From NCBI RefSeq assembly GCF_033439725.1, contig NW_026944390.1, forward strand, positions 1 to 64,000: a stretch of DNA of 64,000 nt. The letters run 5' to 3'. Positions 10,893-24,188 of the stretch are shown here, piece by piece. Below the pieces are notes generated by a model. The model was not told where the DNA came from, did no database searches, and saw nothing but the letters and a program-made list of their open reading frames with translations. Position 1 is the stretch's first letter. Every line of letters starts with the position of its first letter. The DNA is from Neurospora tetraspora. Its lineage: Eukaryota; Ascomycota; Sordariomycetes; Sordariales; Sordariaceae. The translations under genes and the position numbers were made by a program.

Positions 10893-11648
10893 TTCTTTTT
10901 TTTGTTTTTCATTTCTGCGTCTTTATCTTTTGCCACTTTCCCATGCTTCTAGGCGCAAAAGCACATAACCACTCTCTTGAGTGTGAGTGTTTACGCCGAG
11001 AGAGGGAGCATCAAGTGAAAAGGGATAAAAGTGGAGACCGACCAACAGGCGGGTGGGTACATGACCCAGCTTTCGCAAAGTACCTCTCTCTATCCTCAAC
11101 AGTCATCAACTCAATCACTTCACTGATAACCATCTTCGTGTACCAAGACGCAAATGGGAAGCCAACGCAAGCAGGCCGGGGTAACCTAGAGTAAACATGA
11201 AAAAAAAGCCAGAGATACTTTATGTACAGTACACATTAACCAAACCAACCGACCAACCAACCTACCCACACACCAAGAGCCATATGGGGACCAATCTACT
11301 CAACAAAATGCTAGAAAGAGAGCCACGCGGCGGATGGTGTCAAAAAATTGAACCTTCCAAGGCCAATCAACAATAATCGCTTTCTCGTAATTCTAGTTTC
11401 CTTCTCTTCGCCACGCCATCTTCACACCGTGCTTTTCAAGGCCCAAAACGCTTGATACTCAAATCCCACAGCCAATCCCCGCTTCCACATCAAGTAAAGC
11501 CCCTCTTCCACTTCCCAGGAATGCTACCCATCATCGAATCATCCGCCGCCGCACCACCCTCATCCGGAATTTCCTCCACCGTAGTCTTAAACGACGTCCG
11601 CTTCTTCTTGTTCATGGGCGTCTTGGGAGTCATTGGATTCACCTGGTC
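10893..11648. other. Intergenic, downstream of Nup170 gene
   Basis: It contains the pol III T-run of the tRNA-like gene and then the presumed 3' UTR of the nucleoporin gene, which is transcribed towards it. No gene is seen. Confidence 0.6.
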
Positions 11649-14600
11649 CTACCTGGTGCTGAACAACAAACTGCCCTGGGCCTCAGCCTGCGACAGGATC
11701 TCCACCTTCCTCTTCAAGTCTCTCGTGTCCCTCCTGATAGCCGTGAGGCTCGCCGCCTGGGCCGGATCCCTGGTTCCTGCAGCAATCGCCACCAACGCCT
11801 CCTCGGCCCTCGTCAACAGCTCAGCTACCCAGGTGGTGATGGCGCCGTCGCCGTTCTTGCCCGAGGCCGAGCCGCGGTGCTCGATCTCGCGGATCCACGA
11901 GTCGACGACGAGGTTGATCCACTGCACGACCGACTTCCTGTGCTTGCCAACGAAGGGCGCCTCCTGGGCGTCAAACATGTTCTCCAGCACGCGGGCGATC
12001 AGGGTGTGAGGAACGCCCAGCTGCAGGAAGGCAGCGACGGGCCAGCAGGGATCGGCGCCGATCGAGGCGTCCTGGTGGTTGTTGATGGCGTAGGCGCAGA
12101 CCATGGGGAGAAGAGTGTCGACGGGAAAGATGAGGCTGTCGAGGGAGGTGCGGTGGGCAATGGACTGGATCTGGGAGACAACAGCCTCGTAAGGCATAGG
12201 GGGTGGAACTTCAAGAGGCTCGACACCGTCGGGCAATGGCTCGCCTGCCTCCATGAGACGCCACGCCTCTTGCTTCTGCTCGGTTTCAAAGTGGATCTGG
12301 CTGATGAGGTTTTCCCACGTCTCGTTGATGGTGTGCGGGTTCTGGTAGTCCGCGGCGTTGTAGATGAGCAGGCAAAGGTCATAGTATCCGGCCTGATCGG
12401 CGAAATCGTTGAAGAGCTGCACAGTAAAGGTTAGCAATGAGCAGAGTACTACAGTCTTAGGGGGAAACTCACAGTTGAAAGGCCCTGGACAGGACCATCC
12501 AGAACCTTCTCGATATCAGGGAGCTTCTCAGCTACTATGCGAGGATCGGCCCTTAGTCTCTCAAGCAAATCGTCCTGGATGTGGGCGATTTCCAGAAGCT
12601 CGGTTACCTCGTGGTTGAGGAGCTGCTGTTGCTGGCGGCTCACACCCACAGTGGTGACGCTGGCGTTGGCCTTTGCTCTGCTCAACAAGGTGATACGTTC
12701 CTTGATGCCAAGAGGGAAATCTGACTTGGCAAGCTCAGCCTGCACCTGGGCAGCCTCGAAGAAGCGGCTCCGTTGCGTGTAGAACCGGCAAAGAAGATCG
12801 GCATGCTGAGCATCAACCGCAGCGAGTCTCTGCAGGTATGTTACGACATGAGGAGAGTCGATGGCCAACATACGGTCGGTCCAACCCTTCTCAATGTACC
12901 AATCGTACAAGTCGAGGTGGAAGACCTCGTCCTCCGAGCTGTTAACGACGCTGTATGCTTCCGCCCGCTTGGTGGCAGCGAGGGTTGGCCTACCGTCTAC
13001 AATATCAGGCTCCGAGGCCGACGCAACCTCCAGCCGATCAAGCACCTCATGAATCAAGGAATAGCAACTTGTCCGGTCGTTGAAAGCCTTTTCACGGGGA
13101 TCGTTGGCCGGCTTGCCTTCGTTGAACCAAGAAAGGGCCGTGTTTCCACGGTCCTTCTCTCTCGCCACTATCAAGCACAACTGGATAGCGCCAGCGTAGT
13201 ACTTCAGATTGATGTACTGCTCGACCGCATTGCGCAGGTTGGTCATGGTCAGGCTTCCCGCGACCTGGGAAAACAACCGCAAGCTCTCCGCAAGCAAAGT
13301 GCGCATCAGGTTAGGGTTGCCCATCGACTCGCTGGCCCGCTGCAGTTGTTCTTGCGCCTTGAAGATGACAACGTCATCAGGGGAGCAGAAGGTGCCACAC
13401 CTTCTCCTGAGTGCATCGGCGACTGTCTCGACATTGGCTCCGTTGGCAATATTGCGGTTAACAATAGCCTTAACCAGAACCTTGGCGAGCTCCTTTCCAG
13501 AGTCTTGGGAGAACAAACCCTCGTACGTGAGGTTTTGCAGCTGCTGCTTAGACGTATCATCGAGGCGCATAAAGATGTCGGTTACGCGCTCATCGAAGAG
13601 CATCAGGACGAAGGAGATGCCCTCAGATACGCTGTCCATCAGCTGGCGCAAAGCGTGAAGAGACTGGTGCTCCAGCTGCAAAGCGATCTCCTCTTGTCTG
13701 CTGGAGACCCGATCAGAGGGTCCGGTCAGGCCCTGGATGAGACTCTTGTTTTGCTCAAGGAATCTCCTTAGTCGTTGCACACTTTCCTGTACCGTCATGA
13801 GCTTGGAAATGGGAATGGCCGAGCCAACAGTGAACCCGCCCGAAGCGCTATCCGTGGCCATCGCAATGACCTTGGACTTCCACAGGGTGCGGGTGAGGCG
13901 CGCAAGGTAAAGTACCAGCGCATCGTGGCGAGCCGAGAGCTGTACGTTGTCCTCCGGTGCCTGCAGGACATCTGCGTCCGCAAGTTTTGGCTGACCACCA
14001 TAGTTGATAAAGATGGACCGCGCCCTGTCCTCAGTAAGAGGATCCACAGCACGGCGGGAGTCTCCTCCCTGACCACATGCTACCGCCAACGCAGCCGCGA
14101 CCATCTCGACCCTGCCGTAGATGGTTGTGAACGTCTTAACCTTGTTGTCCAAATCCTCATCGCCAGATGCAACGCGAATCGCATTGGCGAAGATGTCGAT
14201 AAACCTCCTGCGGCGAACGATATGGATGCCGGTGTTGGTGAGCACAGCAAATTCGCTTGGGGGAAGGTCGAACTGAACAGCTAGCTCGTTGCCGAATCCG
14301 AGCGGTTGTTTTGCAGCCGCAAAAGGCTTGCCAGTAAGACCGATGGCAAGAACTCGGCTTCCGTCACCCAAGGGGATGAAAGTACCTTGCTCAACATATC
14401 TGAGTACAGCGCTTTGCTTGAGTCTGCCGACATCGGGGGCTGATACAAAGAGCAGGTCCGTGCGACTTTCATTGGAGCGAACCGCGTCGAAGAAATAACC
14501 CGGAGCAAAACGTTGACCAAGGCAACTTTCCGAAAGCAAGCCAGACATTTGATCTTGAGCTGCTGCAGGTGCAGGTGCATATGCAACTGCAGTGTTGGTC

Positions 14601-16103
14601 TCGTTGCGGAGGGGAACCTGCTGCTCTTCGCTCGTAGGAGGGAACTTGATGTATTGGACCTGCATGCTCTGAGGAGCAAGGCTGGCTGAGGCGTTTAGCA
14701 TATAGGACGCTGCGCTTGTTGCAGTAAGGAACAAGCGGCATCCAGTGTTGGTGAGTGCCATGAGGTGAGACTTTGCGGCCTCTTGCGCCGAAATTGCGCT
14801 GAGGGAGACGATCCTGACTCTCTCGTTAAGCAATGGGTTTCTGTTCAAGTCAACCATGTGGGTCATATCACTAAGACACGAAACCTTGTTCTTTTCGATA
14901 ACCTTTGTCAGTTTCCCAGACGGCTCCATGAAGTATGTTCGAATGGTGGACTTGTCCGAGAGTGAGTATAGGAGTTTCCGAGTATCATCGACAACCAGCT
15001 GAACAAGGTGTTCCTGATCACGGTGGCCCAAGAAGCCCATTGGCACCGGGAGGTTGGGAACAACTGATGTCCAGCCGGGGTGTGTGTGGTTGACCTTGGC
15101 ACATCTGCTTGAGAACCAGCGCTCCTCCTGCTGGTAAAGGAGCTCGTAGATATCGGTATCGGTATAACCGCCAAAGAAAATACGGCCGCTCGCGGTACCG
15201 ACGATTATGCTGACATCGGTGCTTCCGCGATGTACTGCCATTTTTGTTTGGTAGAGGGAGACGGTCTTGGATCCCGAAGGGGTAGGTGTCGCGGATACGC
15301 CCAGCAGAACTATCTCGGTGCCCGTAGCAACGACTAGAATATGGGTGATGTTACTAACGAACACGCCAGGTTTGGGGGGCACTAGGGCGACAGCGCTGAT
15401 GGTGGTGGTGGCATCCTCGTAGCCGATAAGTTCGGGGTTTGGGTGGGTATAGTCCCAGAGAAAGAGGGAGCTGTCAATAGCAGCCCACGCGTAGTTGATG
15501 TCGGCAAACAAGCCGAGTTGCGTGTTGACCTCTCCCCTGTTTAACCGCTCAAACACTTGATCGGGGATGGGATACATGTGAGTCTTCTTGAACGGGGCAC
15601 CGGGCGCGTCATCGGTGCTATACATGTCATAGTCCGAGGAGGAGCCAGCTATTTGGAAGAGACATGGTTAGCCAGTCCTACCAGGTACCATGAGGGTAAG
15701 AGGCCTGAACAGGTAGCTCACCTCTAGCATAAGAGTCAACGTCGGGGTAGTTCTCGTCACGTAGTAGGGTATTGGTGATGCGCCGCGCGGCCTTGGCAAC
15801 CGGTGGTAGCTCTGTGCGAGCTTGAGCTGGCACCGTTGGGACAGGCACCTGCGAGACGAGACGAGGAGCAGCAACAGTTCCAGCACCGGCGCCGCCAACG
15901 GGGCCAGAGACGGGCCCAGTCACGGGTCCGGAAGCAACACCGGCACCACCAGCATTATAGGACCCGAACCCTCCTAGCGCCGGCCTCGCAGTGTTCTTTT
16001 CAGGAAGCGAGTCCAAGTAGCGTCGAGCATCATCGGTCCTGGGCGCAGCTGGGGTGTTGAGGAATGCGCCGGGCACTTGGCGCATAGGTGTGGCTGGATT
16101 CAT
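11649..16103 (-). CDS. nup170: Nucleoporin Nup155/Nup170 (inner ring of the nuclear pore)
   Basis: Three exons, 16103-15722, 15648-12473 and 12416-11649, with GT-AG introns of 73 and 56 nt; frame is kept and the product is 1441 residues. The N-terminus is low-complexity (Gly/Ala/Pro/Val), then comes the Nup155-type beta-propeller entry (KKTHMYPIPDQVFERLN; ADINYAWAAIDSSLFLWDY; SGRIFFGGYTDTDIYELLYQ, TSVVPNLP), which is highly characteristic. The C-terminal half is an all-helical solenoid, including WYIEKGWTDRMLAIDSPHVVTYL and RFYTQRSRFFEAAQV. In fungi this protein anchors the inner ring of the pore and touches membrane and linker nucleoporins. The last exon (about 255 residues) ends in a helical RDLKRKVEILSQ segment. 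Length matches the family (about 1350-1500). Confidence 0.93.
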
Positions 16104-17201
16104 GATGGCAGATATGTGATGCTAACACCCGACAGGACGAGTTCTGATAGATGGTTGTTGGTGTCACCTGCAAAAGCGGTTCAGGGTTCGGCGCGAGCGT
16201 CGAGGGAGGGAAGCTCCAGAACGAGGCAGATGGAGGCTAATAAATATGGGGTTCTGGCAGCTTCGCGATTCTCCGCGCTGTGGTGCTGTTTTGCCGCTTT
16301 TGCTCCGTTTGGCCTCTCTTGCTCAAGGTCTCCCAAGTTGGTTGGTTGCTTGAGGTCACACAGTCGAGAGCGCGGTGCTCGCTGCAGTCGGTGTACTAGG
16401 ACAATTGCACCACCATGAAAGAAGGTCTAGGGATCCGGGGGGCAGCTATAGAGTCCGGAACAATGCGACGTGGTCGAGGATCGGCGACCAGAGCTTGGGG
16501 TGAAGGCGTTGTTGTTGTGGTGTTGAGAGCGAGGAAGCTCTGTGCGCGCGATTGGGCAATCACTTTCAAAGGTGGACTGTGGATGGTGAAGATTGAAGAG
16601 GCTGGCCCGCTGCCGTAAACAATTTTTGGCTGGAGAACTGGGACAGCGGTACGTACCGCGACCGGGCAGGAATCATTGGTGCCCAGGGCGTTTCCCGGCT
16701 GGCAACTGGGACCTACGGTACAACCTGGAACGCGAATCTTGGACGCGCCTGTGTGCTGACAGCGGGACAGGCGCTAACCCCTTTCTGGCAGCATGTTTTT
16801 CTACCGCCTCTAAAACGTTGAATCCGCCCAATCATCGTCGACAACGTCATCGATGAGCCCGTCACTATTACTCACTAAAAGATATTCAACTCGGAATATC
16901 AAACGCTCTAAAGTATCGTGCGGACTGACATTACTTTATGACATCGTTCAAATTTTATTTTCTACATATCCACTCACATTAACTCGTTTGCTCAGAACCG
17001 TGCAAAGTCATCAATCACCAACTTGCAGGGTCTGCTCAAGCGTTCCCCATCTTCTCTACCACAGGTACACAGTCTGACAGGTGGGTATATATATATATAG
17101 ATATAAAACTTGCCTTTCGGCTAGAGCCCATCGTGCCATAGATCAATGCTCCTTCCCAGCTTCACGTTAGCGGCATGGTGGCCAGAAGCTGCGACATGCG
17201 C
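16104..17201. other. Intergenic, Nup170 promoter side
   Basis: No gene recognised. It covers the upstream region of Nup170 and the 3' flank of the reductase gene. A short TATATATATATATA run lies at 17086-17099. Confidence 0.6.
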
Positions 17202-18277
17202 TTACTGCTTCTTTGCCTCCCGAGCAGCCTTGCGCAGAGCGCGGTTGCGGATGTCGATGTGCATGTTCTTGTTCACCCTGAGGGTGATGTAGCTGTAGGC
17301 ACCAACAGTGTTCTCAATAACCCACTTGAAAACGGCGTGGCTCCACCAGGGGGTGTAGGTGTTGGGGAAGGGCTCGGAGCTGTTGAGGCCAACCTTGCCG
17401 AGAGCAGAGCGGACGAACGGCTTGGGGCTGGGGATGAGGAGGCTGCTGCGGCGGATCTTGCTCATAGCAGTGGTGACGAGGTAGCTGACAACAAGGTGGA
17501 CATCGACGCCCTGGTCCTTGAGCTCGGCAGAGAGAGCGCTGCTCCAGTGCTGGAGGAAAGCCTTGCTGCCGCTGTAGGTGGCGAGGTAGGGAGTGGGCAT
17601 GACACCGGCGAAAGAGCCCATGGTGAGGATAAGACCCTTCTTGCGCTGGGCAAGGATGGGAGCGACAACCTTGGTGGTCTTGAGTGTGCCGAGGCAGTTG
17701 ATGGTGACAATGTTCTGGAGCTCGTCGCGGTCGGTCTGAAGGAAGGGAACGGGGATGCTGTGGGACTGGCCAACGTTGTTGATCAAGATACCAATGTCGA
17801 GGCCCTTGATGAGCTCGGCAAGACGCTCGTAGTCGGAATCATCGTCCTTGGAGAAGTCCATGGCGAAGGTCTTGGTCTTGAGACCATCCCATCTGAGCTC
17901 AAGCTCGCGGGCGAGGGTATCCAGCTTAGACTGAGTGCGAGAGACGAGAACGAGGTTGAAGCCCTTGGAGGCGAGCTGCTGGGCGAACTCCTTGCCGAGA
18001 CCATCCGAGGCGCCGGTAACGACAGCCCAAGTGCCCTTCTTGCCATACTTGCGGAGCTGTTGCGTTTTATGTTAGCCGCATTCTCCAATACATCATCCGA
18101 CCTAGATCAAGTATGCGATGGAAGGGGACGTACGTTGGTGCCGCTCAGGATGAAAGCGTTAAGGAGGAGCTGGAGGAAAGCGCCGACGCGAGCAGCGACG
18201 TAAAGGGCGCCAATGCCAGCAAGGGCCCATTGACCATATTGGGGGACAGTGTCCCAGATCTGAGCAACCTTATCCAT
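17202..18277 (-). CDS. Very-long-chain 3-oxoacyl-CoA reductase (Ifa38/KAR type SDR)
   Basis: Two exons, 18277-18134 and 18056-17202, with a 77-nt GT-AG intron; 332 residues. It reduces 3-oxoacyl-CoA with NADPH in the second step of very-long-chain fatty acid elongation at the ER membrane. Visible motifs are the SDR cofactor loop TGASDGLG at residues 62-69, NNVG in the central strand, and a catalytic Ser196 (MGSFAG), Tyr209 and Lys213 (YSGSK). Exon 1 encodes a hydrophobic N-terminal helix ([28 protein letters not shown]) that serves as the membrane anchor. The C-terminus ends AKKQ and is not a perfect KKXX signal. Length and anchor match the Ifa38/KAR group better than other 17-beta-HSD-like enzymes. 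It is divergent from Erg28. Confidence 0.93.
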
Positions 18278-18788
18278 TGTGTATGGGTTGTCGGCGAAAG
18301 TCGATGATGATGGAACGCCTTTGGGTTGGATTCGGGAGTTGCAAGTTGGGTCTGGCCGCAAATAAATGTTGGGAACTTTTTGGGTAGGGGTCGACTCGCC
18401 TGCGCTTGCATGTGTCAGCCGCTAAGGTTTCCGTGACGTCCCGCCCCGCGGCCCCGGCGAGAGGACCTGGGCTGTCTCCGTTTTGCGGAACCATCATTCG
18501 ACGCCGCCATTGAACTCCGACGGAGCTGAGGGAAGCTCTGGCCACCGGCCAATGAAGGGCGTTGTTGAGGAAAAAAGGGGAGCCTGGCGGAATTTGTTTG
18601 TTGTCTCCAAATGTCGTCCAATGCCTGTGGACCTGCGTCCATGATGCTGCGATAACCCCTGTCTCTCGAGTGGCCCGAGAAACAAACAAAACATCAACAA
18701 CAACAAAAGGGGTCTTTGATACAGAAATCACGACGCACGATAGCTTACTTTCCCGACGACAACCCGCTTCGTAACCGTGTGAACCAAA
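18278..18788. promoter_or_regulatory. Shared divergent promoter region, ER lipid genes
   Basis: The 511 bp between the ATG of the 3-oxoacyl-CoA reductase (-) and that of Erg28 (+) must hold both promoters and leaders. No binding site is assigned with confidence. Confidence 0.6.
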
Positions 18789-19389
18789 ATGGACGCTATC
18801 AAGGCTTTCCTGCCTTCGGGCGAGAAGGGTTTCCTCCCGTACTACCTCTTCTTCGTAAGTTGATGGTTGCTGTCCCTCCTGACTCTTCACCTCGTTGTCT
18901 TCAGTAACTAACACGCCCTTCGTCCAGGTCTCCATCGTAGCCATGGGCAACGCCCTCCAAAACTATACCACACTCCACTACACGCGCCGCCTCTACAACG
19001 GCCGCTTCGTACCCAACACCTCCCTGCCGCCCGCGAAGGGCAAGTTCAGCCCGGAGGACAGCGTCGATGTGCTGAAGCCCGTCTCGCCATCTGAGGCGGA
19101 GAAGAAGGAGGCTGCTGCTAAGGACCAGGTCACGCCGCTGGCGGCCCGCGTCTTCGGCACTTACACCTTCATGGCCGGCATCATCCGCTTCTACGCGAGC
19201 TACAACCTCGAGAACGAGTCGCTGTACAAGCTCGGTATCTGGACCCATGTCATTGCCGCTGTGCACTTTACGAGCGAGTTCTTTGTTTACAAGACGCTCC
19301 GTTTCAGCGGACCCCAGATCTTCCCCTTCATGGCGGCGTATGGCGGTACTCTGTGGATGGTGTTGCAGTATGGTCACTACGTCCAGTAA
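18789..19389 (+). CDS. erg28: Erg28, ergosterol biosynthesis ER scaffold protein
   Basis: Two exons, 18789-18854 and 18928-19389, with a 73-nt GT-AG intron containing an ACTAAC branch point near 18906; 175 residues. Exon 1 encodes MDAIKAFLPSGEKGFLPYYL. Features of the Erg28 family are the early helix with NALQNYTTLHYTRRLYNG, a central helix after TPLAARVFGTYTFMAGIIRFYASY, and the hydrophobic stretch around YKLGIWTHVIAAVHFTSEF, followed by a last helix (PFMAAYGGTLWMVLQYGHYV). The family holds the C-4 demethylation enzymes (Erg25, Erg26, Erg27) together on the ER. It has about 20 residues more than yeast Erg28, mostly in the loop EAEKKEAAAKDQ. Confidence 0.95.
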
Positions 19390-19603
19390 GGAACTGGTAG
19401 GAACACCATCCGGTCTTTGGGAAATAAGGGTGGAAACAGTACGTACAGATCCTAAGAGGGCAGGGAAAGGGTGTGTGTGACATTATGAGCTTGACAAGGC
19501 ATACTGCGAAATAATACTCCGGATCATAGGCTGTGTGGAAAATGTACTACTAATTAATACCCTTTGCTGTCGAAGAGAGAAGCAAGCGCATCATGTACCC
19601 CCA

Positions 19604-20984
<1,381 letters not shown>

Positions 20985-22412
20985 GGTTGGGTTGCTTCGA
21001 TAGACGTCGAGGAAATAACTATATGGAAATGCGCAGACAAGGGTTACGATCAAGAAAAACGTTGTTGGTTGGGGAACTAATATTCTTATAAGTGAGGTGT
21101 CCAAGGATGTGAACTGGTCGTTGGTGTTTTCCACTTTTGAAGCGTCATATGCTCGGGGATGCCATCCCCGAGGCAATCTGGTCACACTTACCGAAATGGT
21201 TTTAACGGGTACAAAGACCGGGTATCAGACAGAATGAAAATGATCTGTTCGGCGTTCTTCGGCCTTATTGCCTTGAAGTACCAAACATATCAACGGAGCG
21301 TTTGTTCAGAGAAATGGGGCCGCTTCCAAGAACAGGCTGGGCAGCAGCATTTGGCCGCTTGCCTGATAGTTGATACAGGTCTTTTTTGAGTTGGAATTTT
21401 AGGACGCCGTGACACGTTCTTGTGCAACCTTTGATGAGCCTACGAACTCGCAACTTCCCCGTGTCTGCTGAGGCTCAGCTTCAGTGCGGAGAAATGGGGT
21501 AAGCAGTTGAATTGTCAATTGACCGGTTGACTCAACCACCAACATTGCTGCAAAGGATGCCCTTCGGAGGGAGAGGAAACTGCAAATGCCTTGTCGGTTC
21601 TGATATGGATGAAAATTGAGCGGAAGACATACAGAAATGTATCACCACCATGATGTTCTCCAACTCGAAGAAAACAACTCCCTCGTTGCCCCTCACGATG
21701 TTGTACCAATGGAAGCAACCCCGCGTCTAAACAAGCTTGTGTGGGGCTCCTCCGCACCATGTCAGTGGAGCGCTTGCACTCGCTCCATGCTTAACCGTGC
21801 ACCAACTTGCCAAGGGTGCATGGTCTCAGGTACGTACCGCTTTGTGTGAGCGCAGCAGATATGACGGACGGCGAGTTTGAACGCTGATTGACACTTCCGC
21901 TGGAGATCATTGTAAGACTAGCTTGTTTACTTCGACTTTCAATCTCAACCTGTAAGTGTTTGATATCATTTGTTCGTCAAGCTTACCGTTCCCAGGACTT
22001 TGTCTGAGAAAGTAGCTACGGGTTAGGGTTGTGCCGTCAAAGCGGCAGCCTCGGGACAACTTCGGAGCCACAATGACTTGGAAGTGGGTTTCCAGCTGGA
22101 GCCACCTGTCCGCTCATTGAGGTGCTGCATTATGGGAATGCAGCCCCTGGCCCTGCTGGTTCCAGGCGCAACGCCCTCGTACAACCGCAACATCGCCGCC
22201 ATCAAGGTCGTCGACATAAGGTCATCGACATTCCACCATCAACCGCCTAGTTCATCGATATACGCGTTACAATAGCATCGCGACCCTCCACGCTCGCTGT
22301 CATTGCCATTTTTGGGCTTTTAGCGGTGGATTTTGGCCAACGTTAACCCTCTTTCCTCACACCCGGCGCATTATCGGATTATCCTAATCCCCGTCCCTCG
22401 GGGACATCCACC
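20985..22412. other. Intergenic between divergent GalT and Ada2
   Basis: About 1.4 kb without a recognised gene. It holds both upstream regions. Small open frames here have no domain. Confidence 0.6.
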
Positions 22413-24188
22413 ATGGGCGTCATCCGCAAGAAGATCGCTGCACGAGGCGGCGAAGGAGGTGTTAAGTATGTTTGCGACGTCTGTTCAGCAGACATAACTT
22501 CTACGGTAGGTTTGTTTTATCATACAGTCAACAAGCCTCAACTTTGTCCCGGCGCTTGGACGTCATATCTCCCTTCCGATGCGGCCGCTACCGCTGCCCC
22601 AGACCTCGCGTCGCGCGAATCACGAGACGTTGTGGGGTCGGGGAACCTCTTTGGACCTCAGCCCTCTGGCTCCCAACAACAATACGCCAGCTAACCTTTC
22701 CACTTTGCACAGGTTCGAATCAGGTGTGCCCACAACGCCTGCAATGAATATGATCTTTGTGTCCAATGCTTTGCGCAAGGAGCGTCCAGCAATGCGCATC
22801 AGCCACAAACCCATCCATACCGAGTAATCGAACAGAACTCGTTCCCGATATTCGACCGAGAATGGGGCGCAGACGAGGAGCTCCTCCTTCTGGAGGGCGC
22901 GCAGATCTACGGTTTGGGTTCATGGGCCGACATCGCGGACCACATTGGCGGCTACCGAAATAAGGATGAGGTACGCGACCACTACCTCCAGGTCTACGTC
23001 GACTCTCCCAAGTTTCCCCTTCCGAAACGATGCAGTCCCCACGATATGGAACTGGCAAATGAAATCTCTAGAGAAGAATTTCAGGCGCGCAAGAAGCGAC
23101 GCATTGAGGAGAGGAGGGAAGCCGCCAAGAACGCCCCGACCCTGCAAGCGAAGACGAAGCCGACAGCCAGTGTTCCGTCGTGTCACGAGATTCAAGGATA
23201 CATGCCTGGACGTTTGGAGTTCGAAACAGAGTTCTGCAACGAAGCGGAAGAGGCTGTTCAGCTCATGCAGTTTGATCCCGGAGATGGAATTAACCCACGG
23301 ACAGGCGAGCTGGAACCCGAGATGGAGCTCAAACTCACCGTCATGGAGATCTACAACTGCCGGTTGACGCAACGTGTCGAAAGGAAGAAGGTTATCTTCG
23401 AGCACAACTTGCTCGATTACAGGGAAAACACAAAATCGGAAAAGAAGAGGTCGAAGGAGGAACGCGATCTTCTGAACAAGGCAAAGCCCTTTGCGCGGAT
23501 GATGAACCGCGTCGACTTTGAACAGTTCTGTCAAGGGTTGATTGACGAGCTCAACTTGCGACAGGCAATTACACAACTACAGGAATGGCGAAGTCTCCGG
23601 ATTGGCGATCTACGAAGCGGCGAGAAGTACGAGCAGGAGAAGCAGGCACGCATTCAGAAATCGATACCGCTGGGTTCCATGGATCGCGAACGACTGGCGA
23701 GTGCTCAGCGCAGCAAACAACCGCCACCCCCAGATCCGCCAAGTGGCGCAGCTCTGCTGGTACAACCAGAGTTGCCGGCGCGCATGCAGTCGCCTCATGT
23801 CATCGCTGAGGCTGAGAAACTCAGCAGCATGAAGGTGGAGCCCGGGCAGGTCAACGGTGGAAGTGTAATTGTTGCCAATGGCAACACTACCCCGTCGAAA
23901 CAGAAGTTACTGCCGCAACCTATTCCCGGGATACAGCCCCTTCCACTCTCTCAGGATAATGCTCCCGATCTACACCTCCTCACGCCGGAAGAGGTCAAGC
24001 TGTGTGAGGTGCTCAGAATTCAACCTAAGCCTTACCTGATGATCAAAGAGCAAATTCTCAAGGAAGCCGTCAAGGGCAACGGGAGCTTGAAGAGGAAGCA
24101 GGCTAAGGATATTTGCAGAGTTGATCAGCAGAAGGGAGGGAGGATCTTTGATTTCATGGTGAATGCGGGTTGGGTGGTTAAGGCTTAG
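22413..24188 (+). CDS. ada2: Transcriptional adaptor Ada2 (SAGA/ADA histone acetyltransferase module)
   Basis: Two exons, 22413-22505 and 22713-24188, with a 207-nt GT-AG intron; 522 residues. The ZZ zinc finger (residues about 18-75) is split by the intron: [12 protein letters not shown] before it and [17 protein letters not shown] after it. A SANT domain follows (about 80-130: [29 protein letters not shown]). The middle region with [20 protein letters not shown] is the ADA2-specific segment. A SWIRM domain is at the C-terminus ([23 protein letters not shown] to [10 protein letters not shown]). Known role: Ada2 activates Gcn5 in SAGA. Length is close to the fungal norm. Start chosen at the first ATG in a clean MGVIRKKI context. 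Confidence 0.96.

Noticed and set aside
12773-13771. 332-codon open frame on the plus strand
   Set aside because: Antisense to the nucleoporin solenoid; no recognisable domain.
17175-18203. 342-codon open frame on the plus strand
   Set aside because: It lies exactly antisense to the 3-oxoacyl-CoA reductase exons, runs across its intron, and has a Val/Glu/Leu-rich composition typical of the mirror of GC3-biased codons.
22711-22724. GGTTCGAATCAGG, a B-box-like motif
   Set aside because: It is the acceptor and first codons of Ada2 exon 2; no acceptor or D arm surrounds it.
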